From Catenaria anguillulae PL171 (Eukaryota > Blastocladiomycota > Blastocladiomycetes > Blastocladiales > Catenariaceae), in NCBI GenBank assembly GCA_002102555.1, contig MCFL01000009.1, positions 496,001 through 560,000 on the forward strand: DNA of 64,000 bases, written 5' to 3'. A program made the translations under genes and the position numbers. A model generated the notes under the pieces. It was not told the DNA's origin, did no database searches, and saw nothing but the letters and a program-made list of their open reading frames with translations. Shown in pieces: positions 24,031-34,242 of this stretch. The first letter of the stretch is position 1; the number at the start of each line of letters is the position of its first letter.

Positions 24031-24854
24031 TGCTTCCTTTCTTTTGGTGCTTTGTCCTCCCGTGAGGATGCTCAGTTGACGCGTCAGATGGTTTTGAACA
24101 TTCACTCTTAGCAAACCTCAAACAAAAACAATAGTCACAACAAGAAGAGACATCGAGTAGGTATTGGATACATAACAGGTCGATAGAGTGCAAAGGAGCA
24201 GAAAAAGAGAGTAAAAACGACGACACAAACACACAAAGATGACGATGCTCATCTGCTACCGCAGCTCGTTGGCGCACACACGTGCCGCTCCATCAGCACA
24301 TGTGTAGCGCCGCTCTTCCAGCGGCTAACTTGAGTATGAGTTGCCCCGCAGTACAATATCAATGCATACTCAACGCACGGCTTCGTGCCGTCCTGGGGCC
24401 ATTGTCCTCAATCACCGACACGTGCGCCGGCCTAGGTAAATCAAGAGTACGAAATTGTTGCACGCCCGGCCGTACTTGACATGCTGCCATCGAGAAACAT
24501 CCGTGCCACAATTCTTCTCTAGTTGCGCATGGCGTGTGCACGCGCGAATAACCGCTTCAGTTGTCGCTCTCCCGCGAATCCGCGAGTGCCCAGAATCGGA
24601 AAGGAGGCAGGATATGATATATAAAGAAAGAGAAAAAACGAAAGAGCGGGATCCGCAATCACAGGAGACGCAGGACTCAGATATGGTGGTGGGGTTTCGA
24701 GATGGGTTAAGGGGTAGAATGGTGAAGCGAAAGAAGGGGACAGGAAGGGATACACTCGACAAGGAAGGGACAACGTGTGTGCCGAACTGGGACAGGTTGA
24801 AGAGGCAAACAAATCACACATCTGCCACAAGCGCCTTCAGCACATGCACCCGTG
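24031..24854. other. Intergenic, no gene seen
   Basis: About 820 bp of AG-rich, low-complexity sequence between the inverted repeat and the SERF 3' end. Short ORFs on both strands look random. Confidence 0.4.
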
Positions 24855-25389
24855 TTACTTCTTCTTTGGCGCAGGAACAGCTCCGCCAGCAGCGGCAGCA
24901 GCCGCCTTTTTTGCTTCTGCCTCTTGCTGTTTCCGGCGCATGATTTCGGCGTCGCTATGGGTCGGCAAGGAAACGCACCGTTAGCAACACCGGGCCACCA
25001 TGAAACGATCGGATGGTTGCCGTGCGGTTGGCGGAAGCTCACGCCTTGAGCATGGGCAAGTGAGGCAAGTGCGGCGGGAAATGAGTGAATGGTGGGTGAC
25101 ATACCTCTCCATGCGCTTTGACGGATCGCCTTCCTTCTTCTTGGCCTTGGCAGCGTCCTGCTGCTTCTTGAGATTCTTGGCGCGGGCAAGTTCACGTTGG
25201 TTCCCACCTGGAATCAATCCAAAAGTGGGGCCGGGAATGGCAAGTGTTGACGGCGGCGAGGGTTGCAATCGAGAAATGGAGACGCAGCAAGGGAGATGGC
25301 GGATCGGTGGTGCCGATAGGTTAGAGTGCTGTTGACAAGCGTCGGTTTGCTGGCCGAGGTACACGAGTGGGTGCGTGCGTACGGGTCAT
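24855..25389 (-). CDS. SERF (4F5 family) small basic protein
   Basis: 69-residue protein of the small EDRK-rich factor family, highly charged RNA- and amyloid-binding proteins. Three exons: 25389-25383 (only 7 nt: ATG ACC C), 25207-25105 and 24954-24855. The spliced product starts MTRGNQRELARAKNLKKQ, the diagnostic 4F5 motif, and continues with Lys/Glu/Ala-rich helix-forming sequence (DAEIMRRKQQEAEAKK) to a PAPKKK end. The splice phases join cleanly, and without the 7-nt first exon the conserved MTRGNQR start would be lost. Length suits the family (about 60-75). Divergent or upstream elements were not resolved. Confidence 0.9.
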
Positions 25390-26000
25390 GGTGTTGAGAA
25401 TGGAATGGCAAATGCGAGTGGCGGGGTGGATGTGCTCTCGGGAAAGGCACACTGCTGAAGAAAAAGAAGGCAGGCGGAGCTGGAGGGCAGCCGGAAGTCG
25501 TGGAGGGCGCAAGGAAAGTGCAAATCAACAAAGCAGGAGTCGGCCAGCGGCTTGGAATCCGTGGGCGAGAGGTTCGCTGGGGCGGCGAGAATGAGCGTCC
25601 AGAGCAATTCGTAGCGTGTTTAAATGGGGGTTCTCTTTGAATAATACAGATGACCGAGAGAGTAGATGTTTGCGAGCTGAGCTGAGCTGATTGCAGATGA
25701 GGCAACACAGCCCGCAACTGCAATTGCAATGGAAGCGAACAGAATCCCGATCGAGGTTTGCTGGTACGCCGATCCGCCTCTTGCTTGACTCGTCAGTCGT
25801 CACACAATGCCAACGACTGACCGTACCAATGACCCGTCACGTCACTTCAAGTGTAACGACTACACATAATATTCGTCGAAGGAACTTGGAAATTAAGGGA
25901 GAGGATGTGGCACCAGTCACAGTCCACAGTGCCCAAGCCAACTGCGCACATTTTTCCTGCAGGTGTTTACATTATTGGCATCATGGCGGTGTCAAACAAG
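25390..26000. other. Intergenic
   Basis: About 610 bp between the SERF start and the SF3A2 stop, both on the minus strand. Contains overlapping gagct repeats near 25675-25690; no gene seen. Confidence 0.45.
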
Positions 26001-26702
26001 TCACCGACCACCATACACGTTCTTGTACAGCATCTGCACCGCATACTGCTTTGTCTCCTCGTCCCAAAACTCGACAAACTTGCCCTCGCCCTTATCCACC
26101 TCCTTTGCCGGAATCTTGAACGCAATCGTCTCATACGGCTCGGCCGCCACCACCAAATACTGCCACCGGTGGTTCGGCACATCGACCCGCTGCTCATACG
26201 CCCCCATGAACCTGTGCCTTGGCTTGACCCCAGTGCCAATCATGGGCAGCTCAATCGTAAACAAAAACCCATGCTGCTTTGTATCTGGATCGCGCACTTT
26301 GATCACCTGATATCCCGGTCGACCAATCTTGTTGAACACCCGCTTGGGCACACCACCCGCTTCGCCCATGCCTGAAGGTCCTGCAGATGCAAGCTGAGCC
26401 ACCGTCATGCCGCCCTTGGCCTCGGCAAACCGGTTTTCGCGTGCGGCGCGCCGCGCTAGGTTGGCTTGGTGTTTCTTGCCCTGCGTGTGTGCGAGGTAAC
26501 TACCCTCGTTGGTGTGCAGTGTCAGGCACAGCTTGCATTCGTACGATCCCAAGTGGTTCTTGAGAATGTAGGGGTCTTTGGCAATGTCGATGGATTCCAT
26601 GGCCAGCTTGCGCAGCCGCTCGCGGCGGTCCACGTTGGATTCCGACGAGCCGGCGACGCCGCCGGAGCCTGGCTTGGAGCCTACTCGGTTTTGAAAGTCC
26701 AT
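26001..26702 (-). CDS. SF3A2: Splicing factor 3A subunit 2 (SF3a66/Prp11)
   Basis: Complete, intronless, 233 residues. Subunit of the SF3a complex of the U2 snRNP, needed for prespliceosome formation in the nucleus. The N-terminus MDFQNRVGSKPGSGGVA is the family signature. A matrin-type C2H2 finger (YECKLCLTLHTNEGSYLAHT, then QGKKHQANL) lies at residues about 53-80. The C-terminal core contains RPGYQVIKVRDPDT and RFMGAYEQRVD, then PNHRWQYLVVAAEPYETIAF. It lacks the long Pro-rich tail of the animal protein and resembles yeast Prp11 in length. ATG at 26702 is the first codon of the signature. Confidence 0.97.
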   Translation of the reverse strand: MDFQNRVGSKPGSGGVAGSSESNVDRRERLRKLAMESIDIAKDPYILKNHLGSYECKLCLTLHTNEGSYLAHTQGKKHQANLARRAARENRFAEAKGGMTVAQLASAGPSGMGEAGGVPKRVFNKIGRPGYQVIKVRDPDTKQHGFLFTIELPMIGTGVKPRHRFMGAYEQRVDVPNHRWQYLVVAAEPYETIAFKIPAKEVDKGEGKFVEFWDEETKQYAVQMLYKNVYGGR

Positions 26703-27359
26703 TGCGGCGGGTTGATTAGTGGTTGGTTAGAGGTTTGGGTGCATGCATAGGTACATTGAAACGACATTGCATCAAGTCTGGATCAGCAATTGGACTTGGT
26801 CCGGAATGCTCGTGGAAGTAATGGAAACATGATGGAATGTCACGGATCCCATTCAGACAATCGCTCGCAAAGAAGGGCCGTTTGCACTTTGTAGATTCCA
26901 GGCTATGAAAGATGTAATGTATGGAACCCGTGGAAGGGACAAGACAATGAATCTACCGAGCTCCTAACGACCATCGTCGGCCAACCCAAGATGTTTACGT
27001 TTCCGGAAAACAGAACTGCCCGCCTGTTCGCACTCTTTCGACACGCACCTTCCTTGATTCAACACGGCCACACGATTGTGCTTCACAAAACGACTACAGT
27101 GGACCTGTCCATGCAAGCAACACTTGATGCAACCGTGACTCTACGCATTACTTACGAGCCTTCTGTCAAGCTTCCGTTGCCCACGGGGTTAATGCCAGCC
27201 AACCTGTCCAGGGCCCCTGCTCCAGTCCCACGCGTCGCTCGTCGCCCCTCCTATCCTCGAGCAACTGAAAAACAAGGTCAATTGTGATAGACCAGCCCTG
27301 GAATAGCGACAAAAGTGCAATTGAGATCCTACCGAGGCTGAACTCGCAAGTCCAATATC
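26703..27359. other. Divergent promoter region, SF3A2 / RAS
   Basis: About 650 bp between two diverging genes. A 98-codon ORF at 26991-27287 (+) has unremarkable composition and was not accepted. Confidence 0.45.
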
Positions 27360-28365
27360 ATGCCTGCGCCGGAAGACAAGTTTGAATTGGTAATTTGCAA
27401 CTCTTTGGAACCGCTCTCGCTCGTTTTTGTCTTTGCCTCACAAGTGCAACCCGACTTCTCTGGGGAATTCAATGTAGGTGGTCGTGGGATCGGGAGGTGT
27501 CGGCAAGTCATGCCTTTCCATTCGATTTCTCAAGGATGACTTCACATCCGACTATGACCCGACCGTTGGTATGCATTAACTAACCTACTCTTGATCGTTT
27601 CGGTAACATGCAACTCACTTTTCGAGAAAATACAGAGGAAAACTACCGCAAAAGCGTCGTTGTCGACTCGCTGCCTTGCCAGCTGAGCATCATCGATACT
27701 GCTGGCCAGGTGCATATGCTTCCGCTCAGTTTTTTTTTGCCGCTGCCAAACAATCTGATCAAATGACTGCCGCTTCACAATATGACAGCATGAATATGAA
27801 GCGCTTCGTGACCAGCACCTTGCATCGGGCAATGGATTCATTCTCGTGTTTGCACTCAACTCGGCCGACAGTTTGGAGGAAATCAAACAGCTCAGGGAAC
27901 GTATTGTGATGGCGCGAAACAAGAAACGGTTACCCATGGTTGCAGTTGGTAACAAATGCGTGCGTTTAAGACATGATTGGGGTGCCCTGTTGTGGAAGCA
28001 TGAGCGATTGTTTCTGACATGTTTTCGTCAAACACAGGATTTGCCCGAGAATGAGCGCGAGGTGAATGCCGATTCGGCACAGGCATACTTTTCTCAGTTC
28101 AAGATTCCGTACTTTGAGACATCAGCCAAGGTGCGCGCAATGTCATTCTCATTCTCTCTCAGTCAACAAATCCATTGCTCACCAACACGGTTGAGAACAG
28201 GTCAACATCAATGTGACGGAGGCTTTCCAAGAACTCGTGCGCCAATGCCGAAAGGATGTGGTCAAAGCAACCTCAACCGCAGTAGAAAAGACGGGTGCAG
28301 TGGCAGCAGCAGCGACACCGGCAGCGCCACAAGAGAAGAAGGGAGGATGCTGCATCATTCTGTAG
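27360..28365 (+). CDS. RAS: RAS-family small GTPase
   Basis: Six exons (27360-27389, 27478-27568, 27636-27709, 27789-27959, 28038-28130, 28201-28365) encode 207 residues without any frame break. All G boxes are present: P-loop GSGGVGKS, effector loop [27 protein letters not shown] (split by an intron) and ETSAK. The residue after the catalytic Gln is His, where most Ras/Rap proteins have Glu or Thr. The tail is Ala/Lys-rich and ends in CCIIL, a CaaX box whose Leu favours geranylgeranylation, with a neighbouring Cys available for palmitoylation. A membrane-bound signalling switch is expected; the partner pathway cannot be told from sequence. Confidence 0.95.
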
Positions 28366-28758
28366 AATGCGTCGAGTCGTTCTGCGTCCGCAACCACACA
28401 CGAAGCTGTTTGTTCGCAGCCAAAACGTCGCGAGCGATATACCAACCCGTTCCTGTTCCCTCGGCTTTCTTAGTTTTCCTTGCCTGTTTGATGCTTGCTC
28501 TGTTTGTATGAATTGGCTTGGTTTCCTGTTTCTTTTGTCTGTTTCCTTGTGTCCGCCGCCGTCCTGTTGCACATACATTACTCAAAGCCGTCAAGCTCCC
28601 ATTGACTTTGCCCACAGGCGACGCCTTGAATCCACAACAAAAATGTGAACCATCACCGTGACGTTCGACGTTGCACCAACTCGTACAAAACAACCGTATC
28701 AATGAAGCCATTTTGGGTCTGGCGCACAAAATCACTCGATGAAATCACTGCCACAGCC
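28366..28758. other. Intergenic, RAS 3' end / helicase 5' end
   Basis: About 390 bp between two same-strand genes. T-rich 3' flank (about 28455-28560) follows the RAS stop. No gene seen. Confidence 0.4.
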
Positions 28759-30360
28759 ATGAATCGTACCCTCGTCATGTGGTGCCGGACGGGCCCACAC
28801 CTCACCCGCTTCTGCCTTCACCATCGAGTGGGATCTTCCGTCCACCCGTACTCGACCTCAGCGTCCACTTCGGGCCAAGATGTCCAAGACCCCATTTTGC
28901 TGCCTTTCACCCAATGCGGCGTACGCCCAGCCCTCGCCCGTGCCATGGCCGCAGCCTTCAACATCACCTCCCCAACCCCACTGCAAGCCAACCTGCTCTC
29001 ACTCATGGCCCGCTCGCCCACTCGTGACTTGATTGTGCGCAATGCTACCGGGTCGGGCAAATCATTTGCACTTGCCGTGGGCCTGCTCAACTCGCCGCGC
29101 CCGCCTTCCCCGCTTGCCGAGCGCACCGGCGGCATCCAACCTGCACACTTGCTCCTCGTCCCACACCCCGACCTTGCACATCAACTCACCCGCTGGATGC
29201 ACGCTCTCGTCCCCAAAGACTTGCACGCGCACGTCGTTGCACATGCACTACCCGGCATGCCGGATCCCTCGGCGGCCGATAAGCCGCACGTGCTCATAGG
29301 CACGCCCACTCGCATGCTTGATCTGCTGGCCAATGGCGTGCTGGACCCACGGGCAATTGGGACATTGGCGCTAGACGAGGTGGATCAATTGACGCCGCCG
29401 ATCCCTCGGTGGGATGTGCAGCGTGCAAGTGTGCGGCGCAGGCACCCGAGGCCTGTTGAGGTGCTTGTGGCGCAACTTGCGGCCAAGCGGTCGGGGTCAC
29501 CAGAGGTGGCCGACATGCCGGGCGACGAGCTTGTGCGGATGCTGACGAGCGGAAAGGAGAAGGAGGGGAGGTTGCCTGATGGGCAGTTCAAGGCCTGGCT
29601 CAAGGCAAAGCCCAGGATGGTGTGTGTGTCGGCAACGGCGTCATCAGTCGTCAGGACGCATTTGGTGAGCCGGCTCAAGTGGATGCATCCGCGGCGGTGG
29701 GCGTTTGTGGACGGGGAGCAGCATGTTGTGGGGCCGCGGGTCAGACATTGTGCGCTTGTGGTTGGGGCGGGTAAAGAGTCGGTTGCGAGTTTGGTTCTTG
29801 TGGACCGCCACGAGACGGAGCAAAGTAGTTTGGTCAAAGCGGAGGAGGACAAGGATGCACATCAGGCAAGTGTCACGGACCTGGTGTCTTCGCTTGTGGC
29901 GTATGCAAGGGCAACCGATGTCAAGCATGCGCTTGTGGTTGTATTGGGCGACGTTGGGGTGAATCGGACCGTCGACGAGTTCAACAAGTTGTTCAACATT
30001 CGCGCATCCGTTTGGTCGCCGTCGTCGTCGTCCTCGCAACAGTCCACGGCGGCCGTGGATCCTTGGATTCAGTTCCAAGTCGTGTCATATGGCGGCATTC
30101 GTGGTCTTGACATTCCCGACCTGACGCACGTGTTTCTGCTCGGTGCACCCGCAGATGTCAGCGAATACCAACACATTGCCGGACGTGTGGGCCGGCTGGG
30201 TGGCAGCAACGCCAAGGATGCGATGGTAGTGACATTTTGTGATGTCAAGAGTGGGGAACGGCTCAGGCAGATTTGGCAGTGGATGGGTGACAAAAGGGTC
30301 AAGGTTGAGTTGGTGGATGCAGAGGTGGTGGACAAGGTAAAGTTTGGTGGGACTGTTTGA
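28759..30360 (+). CDS. DEAD-box RNA helicase, divergent, probably mitochondrial
   Basis: Intronless, about 533 residues from ATG 28759; an in-frame ATG at 28702 is an alternative. The N-terminus (MNRTLVMWCRTG..., Arg/His-rich, few acidic residues) suggests mitochondrial import. Motifs: Q-motif PTPLQANLL, Walker A ATGSGKS, Ib GTPTRMLD, Walker B written DEVD rather than DEAD, SAT, and C-terminal SYGGIRGLDIPDLTHVF plus HIAGRVGRLG. The gap between the two RecA halves is Lys/Arg-rich. It resembles mitochondrial DEAD-box proteins such as the Mrh4 type involved in large-ribosome assembly, but I cannot fix the orthology. Confidence 0.85.
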   Translation: MNRTLVMWCRTGPHLTRFCLHHRVGSSVHPYSTSASTSGQDVQDPILLPFTQCGVRPALARAMAAAFNITSPTPLQANLLSLMARSPTRDLIVRNATGSGKSFALAVGLLNSPRPPSPLAERTGGIQPAHLLLVPHPDLAHQLTRWMHALVPKDLHAHVVAHALPGMPDPSAADKPHVLIGTPTRMLDLLANGVLDPRAIGTLALDEVDQLTPPIPRWDVQRASVRRRHPRPVEVLVAQLAAKRSGSPEVADMPGDELVRMLTSGKEKEGRLPDGQFKAWLKAKPRMVCVSATASSVVRTHLVSRLKWMHPRRWAFVDGEQHVVGPRVRHCALVVGAGKESVASLVLVDRHETEQSSLVKAEEDKDAHQASVTDLVSSLVAYARATDVKHALVVVLGDVGVNRTVDEFNKLFNIRASVWSPSSSSSQQSTAAVDPWIQFQVVSYGGIRGLDIPDLTHVFLLGAPADVSEYQHIAGRVGRLGGSNAKDAMVVTFCDVKSGERLRQIWQWMGDKRVKVELVDAEVVDKVKFGGTV

Positions 30361-30438
30361 TTAGATTTTTTTTTTTGCATGTATTGATTAAAGAATAACA
30401 GCGTGAACGTTTTGGCTCGGAGCGATTGCCAGTGTGTG

Positions 30439-30982
30439 CTAGCCAGGACCAACCTATCATCAAGAAGCCGTCCAAGAGCAACAATAATGAGTGAGCTCAC
30501 ATGCACACACAAAGCAGCAATCATGTCAAGAGGTGGACGTACCTTTGGGATATCGTGATGCTCGGACAGCGACTCGAGGTACTTGTTAAAGTCATCCACC
30601 TTCTCCTTGTGGCTCTTTGACGCCATCTTGTGAATCCTGTCTCTTTGCCGCTTGCGTTGGGCCTCCTCAAATGCCAGCTGGGCCGCCGTCTTTGTCACCA
30701 CAATCACCGGCTCAGTTGATGGTGGCCGATCGCTCAAGTGGTCCGGTTGGCGGCCGACGAAGACGACGGCGATGAGGTGGAGGATGGTTCTTTGTCGGAC
30801 TTGCTCTTCTTCTTCTTCCTGTTGAGTGTCGTGTGAATGACCTGACATATTCATTTGTGTGCCAAACGATGCATCGACGCAACGCACTTGGTGACTTTGC
30901 CGCTGGCAACCTTGGCCAACTTCTCGCCGCCCTTGAGCTTGAGGCCGCCCTTTGTGATGACGTCGTCGTACGCGGATGACAT
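30439..30982 (-). CDS. FAM32A-like spliceosome-associated small protein (1 single-base gap)
   Basis: About 128 residues. FAM32A proteins bind the catalytic human spliceosome and favour 3'-splice-site choice. Three exons: 30982-30888, 30818-30543 and a final 15-nt exon 30453-30439. The N-terminus MSSAYDDVITKGGLKLKGG matches the family's GGLKLKG motif. A Lys/Ser linker follows, then the conserved C-terminal block (TAAQLAFEEAQRKRQ, KMASKSHKEKVDDFNKYLES, EHHDIPK) completed across the last intron as VGPG. One frame break near 30720 fits one missing base (386+1 is a whole number of codons). The last exon is inferred from frame, a tag acceptor and the family ending. Confidence 0.82.
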
Positions 30983-31210
30983 TGTGGCTCTTGCTACGAT
31001 TTCATCGAGTCATTATCAGAGCTGGCATAGCACACTATGGATAATGCTCGATTGCGCTTCGCGACCATTCGATGGCTCCCATCGATAGACTGTCTGTCCG
31101 CTGAAAGGCATTTATGAACATCTCTCGGCCCATCACGAGACTGAATGGATATGTAAATATTGATGCCAAGTGAGAAGAAAGCGAATAACAAGTCATGAAA
31201 AATGCGATCC

Positions 31211-33841
31211 TTAATCGTCAATCACCACGACAATTGTTGGCTTCTTTTCACCGTCCCTGTTCTTCGTCGCGACCCGCTTGCTCGGTTGCTCCCCGACAGC
31301 GTTTTCCTTCTCTACAACGGGCAGCACCGTCGCCGCTATACTACTCTCCACTGGCAACACTGCAGCTGCTCCGCTACTCCTCTCCACCACCTTGACCTCG
31401 CCCACCGCGGCGCGTGCCGTGTCCACCATGGACATGACCGTCTTTTCGGCAAACCCATAGATGTTGAACAAATCCTTTGCCGAAGCAATCCCGCCACACG
31501 CCCGTGCATGGTCCACGATTTGCTTTGCCTTGCCGTGGATTCCAAACCCGGGAAACCGCGCAGCAATCTTTGCGGGATCACCGCAATTGACCATCTGGAG
31601 CAAATAATCGGATGCTTGGGCCGACATGACAATATCGGGCAATGTGCCCGATGCCTTTGCCTTTTTCTTTCCGTGTCCGCGGCTACCCGACGTCTTTGAA
31701 GCGGTGGGCGAACTCGGCGCAGGCCCGAGGGGCGAGTCGGGAATGGTCAACGAGAGCGGCGGCGCGGCAGCGAGGCCCGACGAGACCTTTGGCAGCGGCG
31801 TCGATCGGTACTTTGCCAACACCTGGTTGGCACGCGCCAGCGTCTCTGCACGCGACCGCGACCGGGGCGTCAGCGGTACAGTGGAGACTTTGGCCATGCC
31901 GCCACTTGCACTTGCAGGCACCTTGCCCTTCTTGATCCTTGAGAGCTTGGCGTCGCTCCCGCTTGCGCTCTCGCCCTTGACTGCATCGAGCAAGTGCTTG
32001 GCGCCAGAGTTACACGCGTCAATCGCCTGCTTGCACACCTTGCGCACGCGGTCGTCCACGCGGGAATCCTTGAGCACGTTGCCAAAGTATACGGCGGCCA
32101 TCTTGAGATTGCCGTTGCGCACGTGGTCTTGCGCGAGCCTGAGCAAGTCGGCCGACAACAACGCCATCGTGCCTGGCGTGTGTGCAGGAGCCGTGGGCAT
32201 CAGCGGGGCACGTCGCGCGGGCGTGGCAAATGGCTGGGCCGGCACAGGTGGCGGCGGAGGCGGTTGCGTGGCGGCCGCAAACAAGAGCTCGAGTTTGGCC
32301 GTGACATTGGCCAGCTCCTTTTTGATAGCGTCGAGCGCGGGGTCGGGGTCGGTGCGCTGGCGTTTGTGCGCGGGACCGAGTGACGCCGCGTCGCCGTCTT
32401 CGTCGTCGTCATGGGTTGGGTCCACGGGCGCTGCGCGTTTACGTGACGGTGGTGCCGTCGGCGGAGGCGGCGGCGGCGGAGCAACGAGGAGCGTGTTGGC
32501 GACGGGTTCGTTGACGATCTGCACACTTTTCGTGGCAAACGCCAACGTCGCTTTGGTTTCACGGGCACAATCCGCCGACGGGCCGGCGTTGGCAATGATG
32601 AGGGCCTGTGCATGGCCGCCCAGCGAATCTTTGAGAATCTTTGTGAGTTTGGAGTCGCCGTAGGGCACGTGCCCGCGCTTGGGCCGGTTGAGCGCAGTCA
32701 CCACCTTGTCGAGGGCAAACAGAGATGAGTTGATGGCTTTGGACTCGTCCATTTGCAGACCCTTGTTGCCGGTCTTTTTGTTGTTTTCCGAACCGGCAAG
32801 GTCGACAAGGTTCACCTTGGCGAAGGTGATGGCACCAGAGGGGTGCGCCGAGCGAGACACGAGAACGAGTTGCACAAAGAGATGCGAGCGGGACGACTTG
32901 GCGTTGAGGTTGGTGGCCCCAACCGCCCGGGATTTGAGCCCACGCCTGGGTGCAAATCGAAGGTGAAGGTGACGTTGGCTTATGGCAGATGCAAAAAAAT
33001 GCAAAGCAAGAAAGAAAGCATGATGGACGTACTGGTAGAGGGCCACAAACTGGTCGTAGTCGACCACATGCCGCATCTCTACTTGCCGGTACTCGTGGCA
33101 AGTGTCGGCCACCAGCTTGGCCCGAATCGCGCCCAAGAGCCCATCCTCGTGCCCAGACCCAGACCCGCCCACCCTATTCCCAATTCCCTTGGGTTTATTG
33201 GGCACCCCAACCCGAGCCGATCCCACACCCGATCCCGATCCTGACTGTTTTGAGATGACGAGCAAATCCTCAATGGCATCCATGTACAATTCAAACATGG
33301 CCATATGCACCTCGACGTGCGCCAGCTTGCGCGCCGCTTTGACTTGGGGTGCCTTGTGGAACAAGTACTGCGCCGACCGGTACACGACGCCACGGCTGTC
33401 GGCGCTGCCCTCGATCGTAAACGTCTTTCCCGACCCGGTCATGCCATAGGCAAAGACGGTGGCCGACACGCCGCCAAAGGCGTCATCAAGCATGGGCCGG
33501 ACGTGCGCAAACACATCGTCCTGCGAGGCAGTTGGCGGCAAGCAATGGTCGAGCTTGTACTGGGACCAGGTGCCGTGGTCGTTGAGGTTGACGATGGTTG
33601 GATTGTGTGGGTCCAGGCGCAAGCATTCGGCGGGAGACTCTTTGTTGGCAAGTGGCGGGCGGACGCGAAGGATGGCGCGGACAGCTTTGGCTTTGGAAGA
33701 AGATGCTGATGTGGCGGCGGCCGCGGCGGGCGTGGACGAATCCTTGCGTTTGAACATGGGAACCGGCTTGGCGGCGGCGCTTGCGCTGCTGGCGGAGGTG
33801 AGGAAGGATGGGATGGTGGTAGTGGGGGGCTTCATCTTCAT
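31211..33841 (-). CDS. Kinesin-10 (KIF22/Kid-like) with C-terminal helix-hairpin-helix
   Basis: 847-residue chromokinesin, unbroken, with two exons (33841-33033, 32945-31211). The N-terminal motor has the P-loop GMTGSGKTFT, switch I NAKSSRSH, switch II VDLAGSE and HVPYGDSKLTKILKDSLGG. A Gly/Ser-rich loop (GSGSGVGS) is inserted before the switch I region. The mid-section is Pro-rich with a KRQRTD basic patch. The C-terminus has a helix-hairpin-helix DNA-binding motif (FPGFGIHGKAKQIVDHAR, residues about 750-800), the feature that separates kinesin-10/Kid from other kinesins. Expected role: moving chromosome arms on the spindle. I used ATG 33841; the open frame continues upstream without another ATG. 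The intron (87 nt) keeps frame if retained. Confidence 0.92.
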   Translation of the reverse strand: MKMKPPTTTIPSFLTSASSASAAAKPVPMFKRKDSSTPAAAAATSASSSKAKAVRAILRVRPPLANKESPAECLRLDPHNPTIVNLNDHGTWSQYKLDHCLPPTASQDDVFAHVRPMLDDAFGGVSATVFAYGMTGSGKTFTIEGSADSRGVVYRSAQYLFHKAPQVKAARKLAHVEVHMAMFELYMDAIEDLLVISKQSGSGSGVGSARVGVPNKPKGIGNRVGGSGSGHEDGLLGAIRAKLVADTCHEYRQVEMRHVVDYDQFVALYQYVHHAFFLALHFFASAISQRHLHLRFAPRRGLKSRAVGATNLNAKSSRSHLFVQLVLVSRSAHPSGAITFAKVNLVDLAGSENNKKTGNKGLQMDESKAINSSLFALDKVVTALNRPKRGHVPYGDSKLTKILKDSLGGHAQALIIANAGPSADCARETKATLAFATKSVQIVNEPVANTLLVAPPPPPPPTAPPSRKRAAPVDPTHDDDEDGDAASLGPAHKRQRTDPDPALDAIKKELANVTAKLELLFAAATQPPPPPPVPAQPFATPARRAPLMPTAPAHTPGTMALLSADLLRLAQDHVRNGNLKMAAVYFGNVLKDSRVDDRVRKVCKQAIDACNSGAKHLLDAVKGESASGSDAKLSRIKKGKVPASASGGMAKVSTVPLTPRSRSRAETLARANQVLAKYRSTPLPKVSSGLAAAPPLSLTIPDSPLGPAPSSPTASKTSGSRGHGKKKAKASGTLPDIVMSAQASDYLLQMVNCGDPAKIAARFPGFGIHGKAKQIVDHARACGGIASAKDLFNIYGFAEKTVMSMVDTARAAVGEVKVVERSSGAAAVLPVESSIAATVLPVVEKENAVGEQPSKRVATKNRDGEKKPTIVVVIDD

Positions 33842-34242
33842 GGTTCCGATCTGCTCGGACGAAATGCTCAATCATTATATCATAGGGCCAATGATGGAAT
33901 CTTTACAAGTTCAATACATCAATACGGAGGAGACATGGATATGAGTTCAAGAAGCTGATCAGCGGCAACCGTCCACGTGATCACGGGCAGCGCACGAATG
34001 CAACCCCCAACCATCTCTCACTGTCTGAACACGGGCGACAACGGAGACGACGGCTGCCCGCCAACCACACTGTGTGCTCCCATGTCCTTGTGTCTATAGT
34101 GTCAGCCAGCACCCGATACTCAACCGACGCACCGACCACCTCAACCTTTCCACCGCCCCGCCGACCGCTCCCAACGAGTCGCAGCGTATCGTATCGTCAC
34201 CCGAGTGCCACCCTATACACCAAAGAAATCAACGCAAAAAAA
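33842..34242. promoter_or_regulatory. Bidirectional promoter region, kinesin-10 / NOG1
   Basis: 401 bp between divergently transcribed start codons. Pyrimidine-rich near NOG1 and AT-rich near the kinesin. No defined motif could be assigned; role inferred from position. Confidence 0.45.

Noticed and set aside
26991-27287. 98-codon ORF between SF3A2 and RAS
   Set aside because: Random-like composition, no motif, lies in a divergent promoter region.
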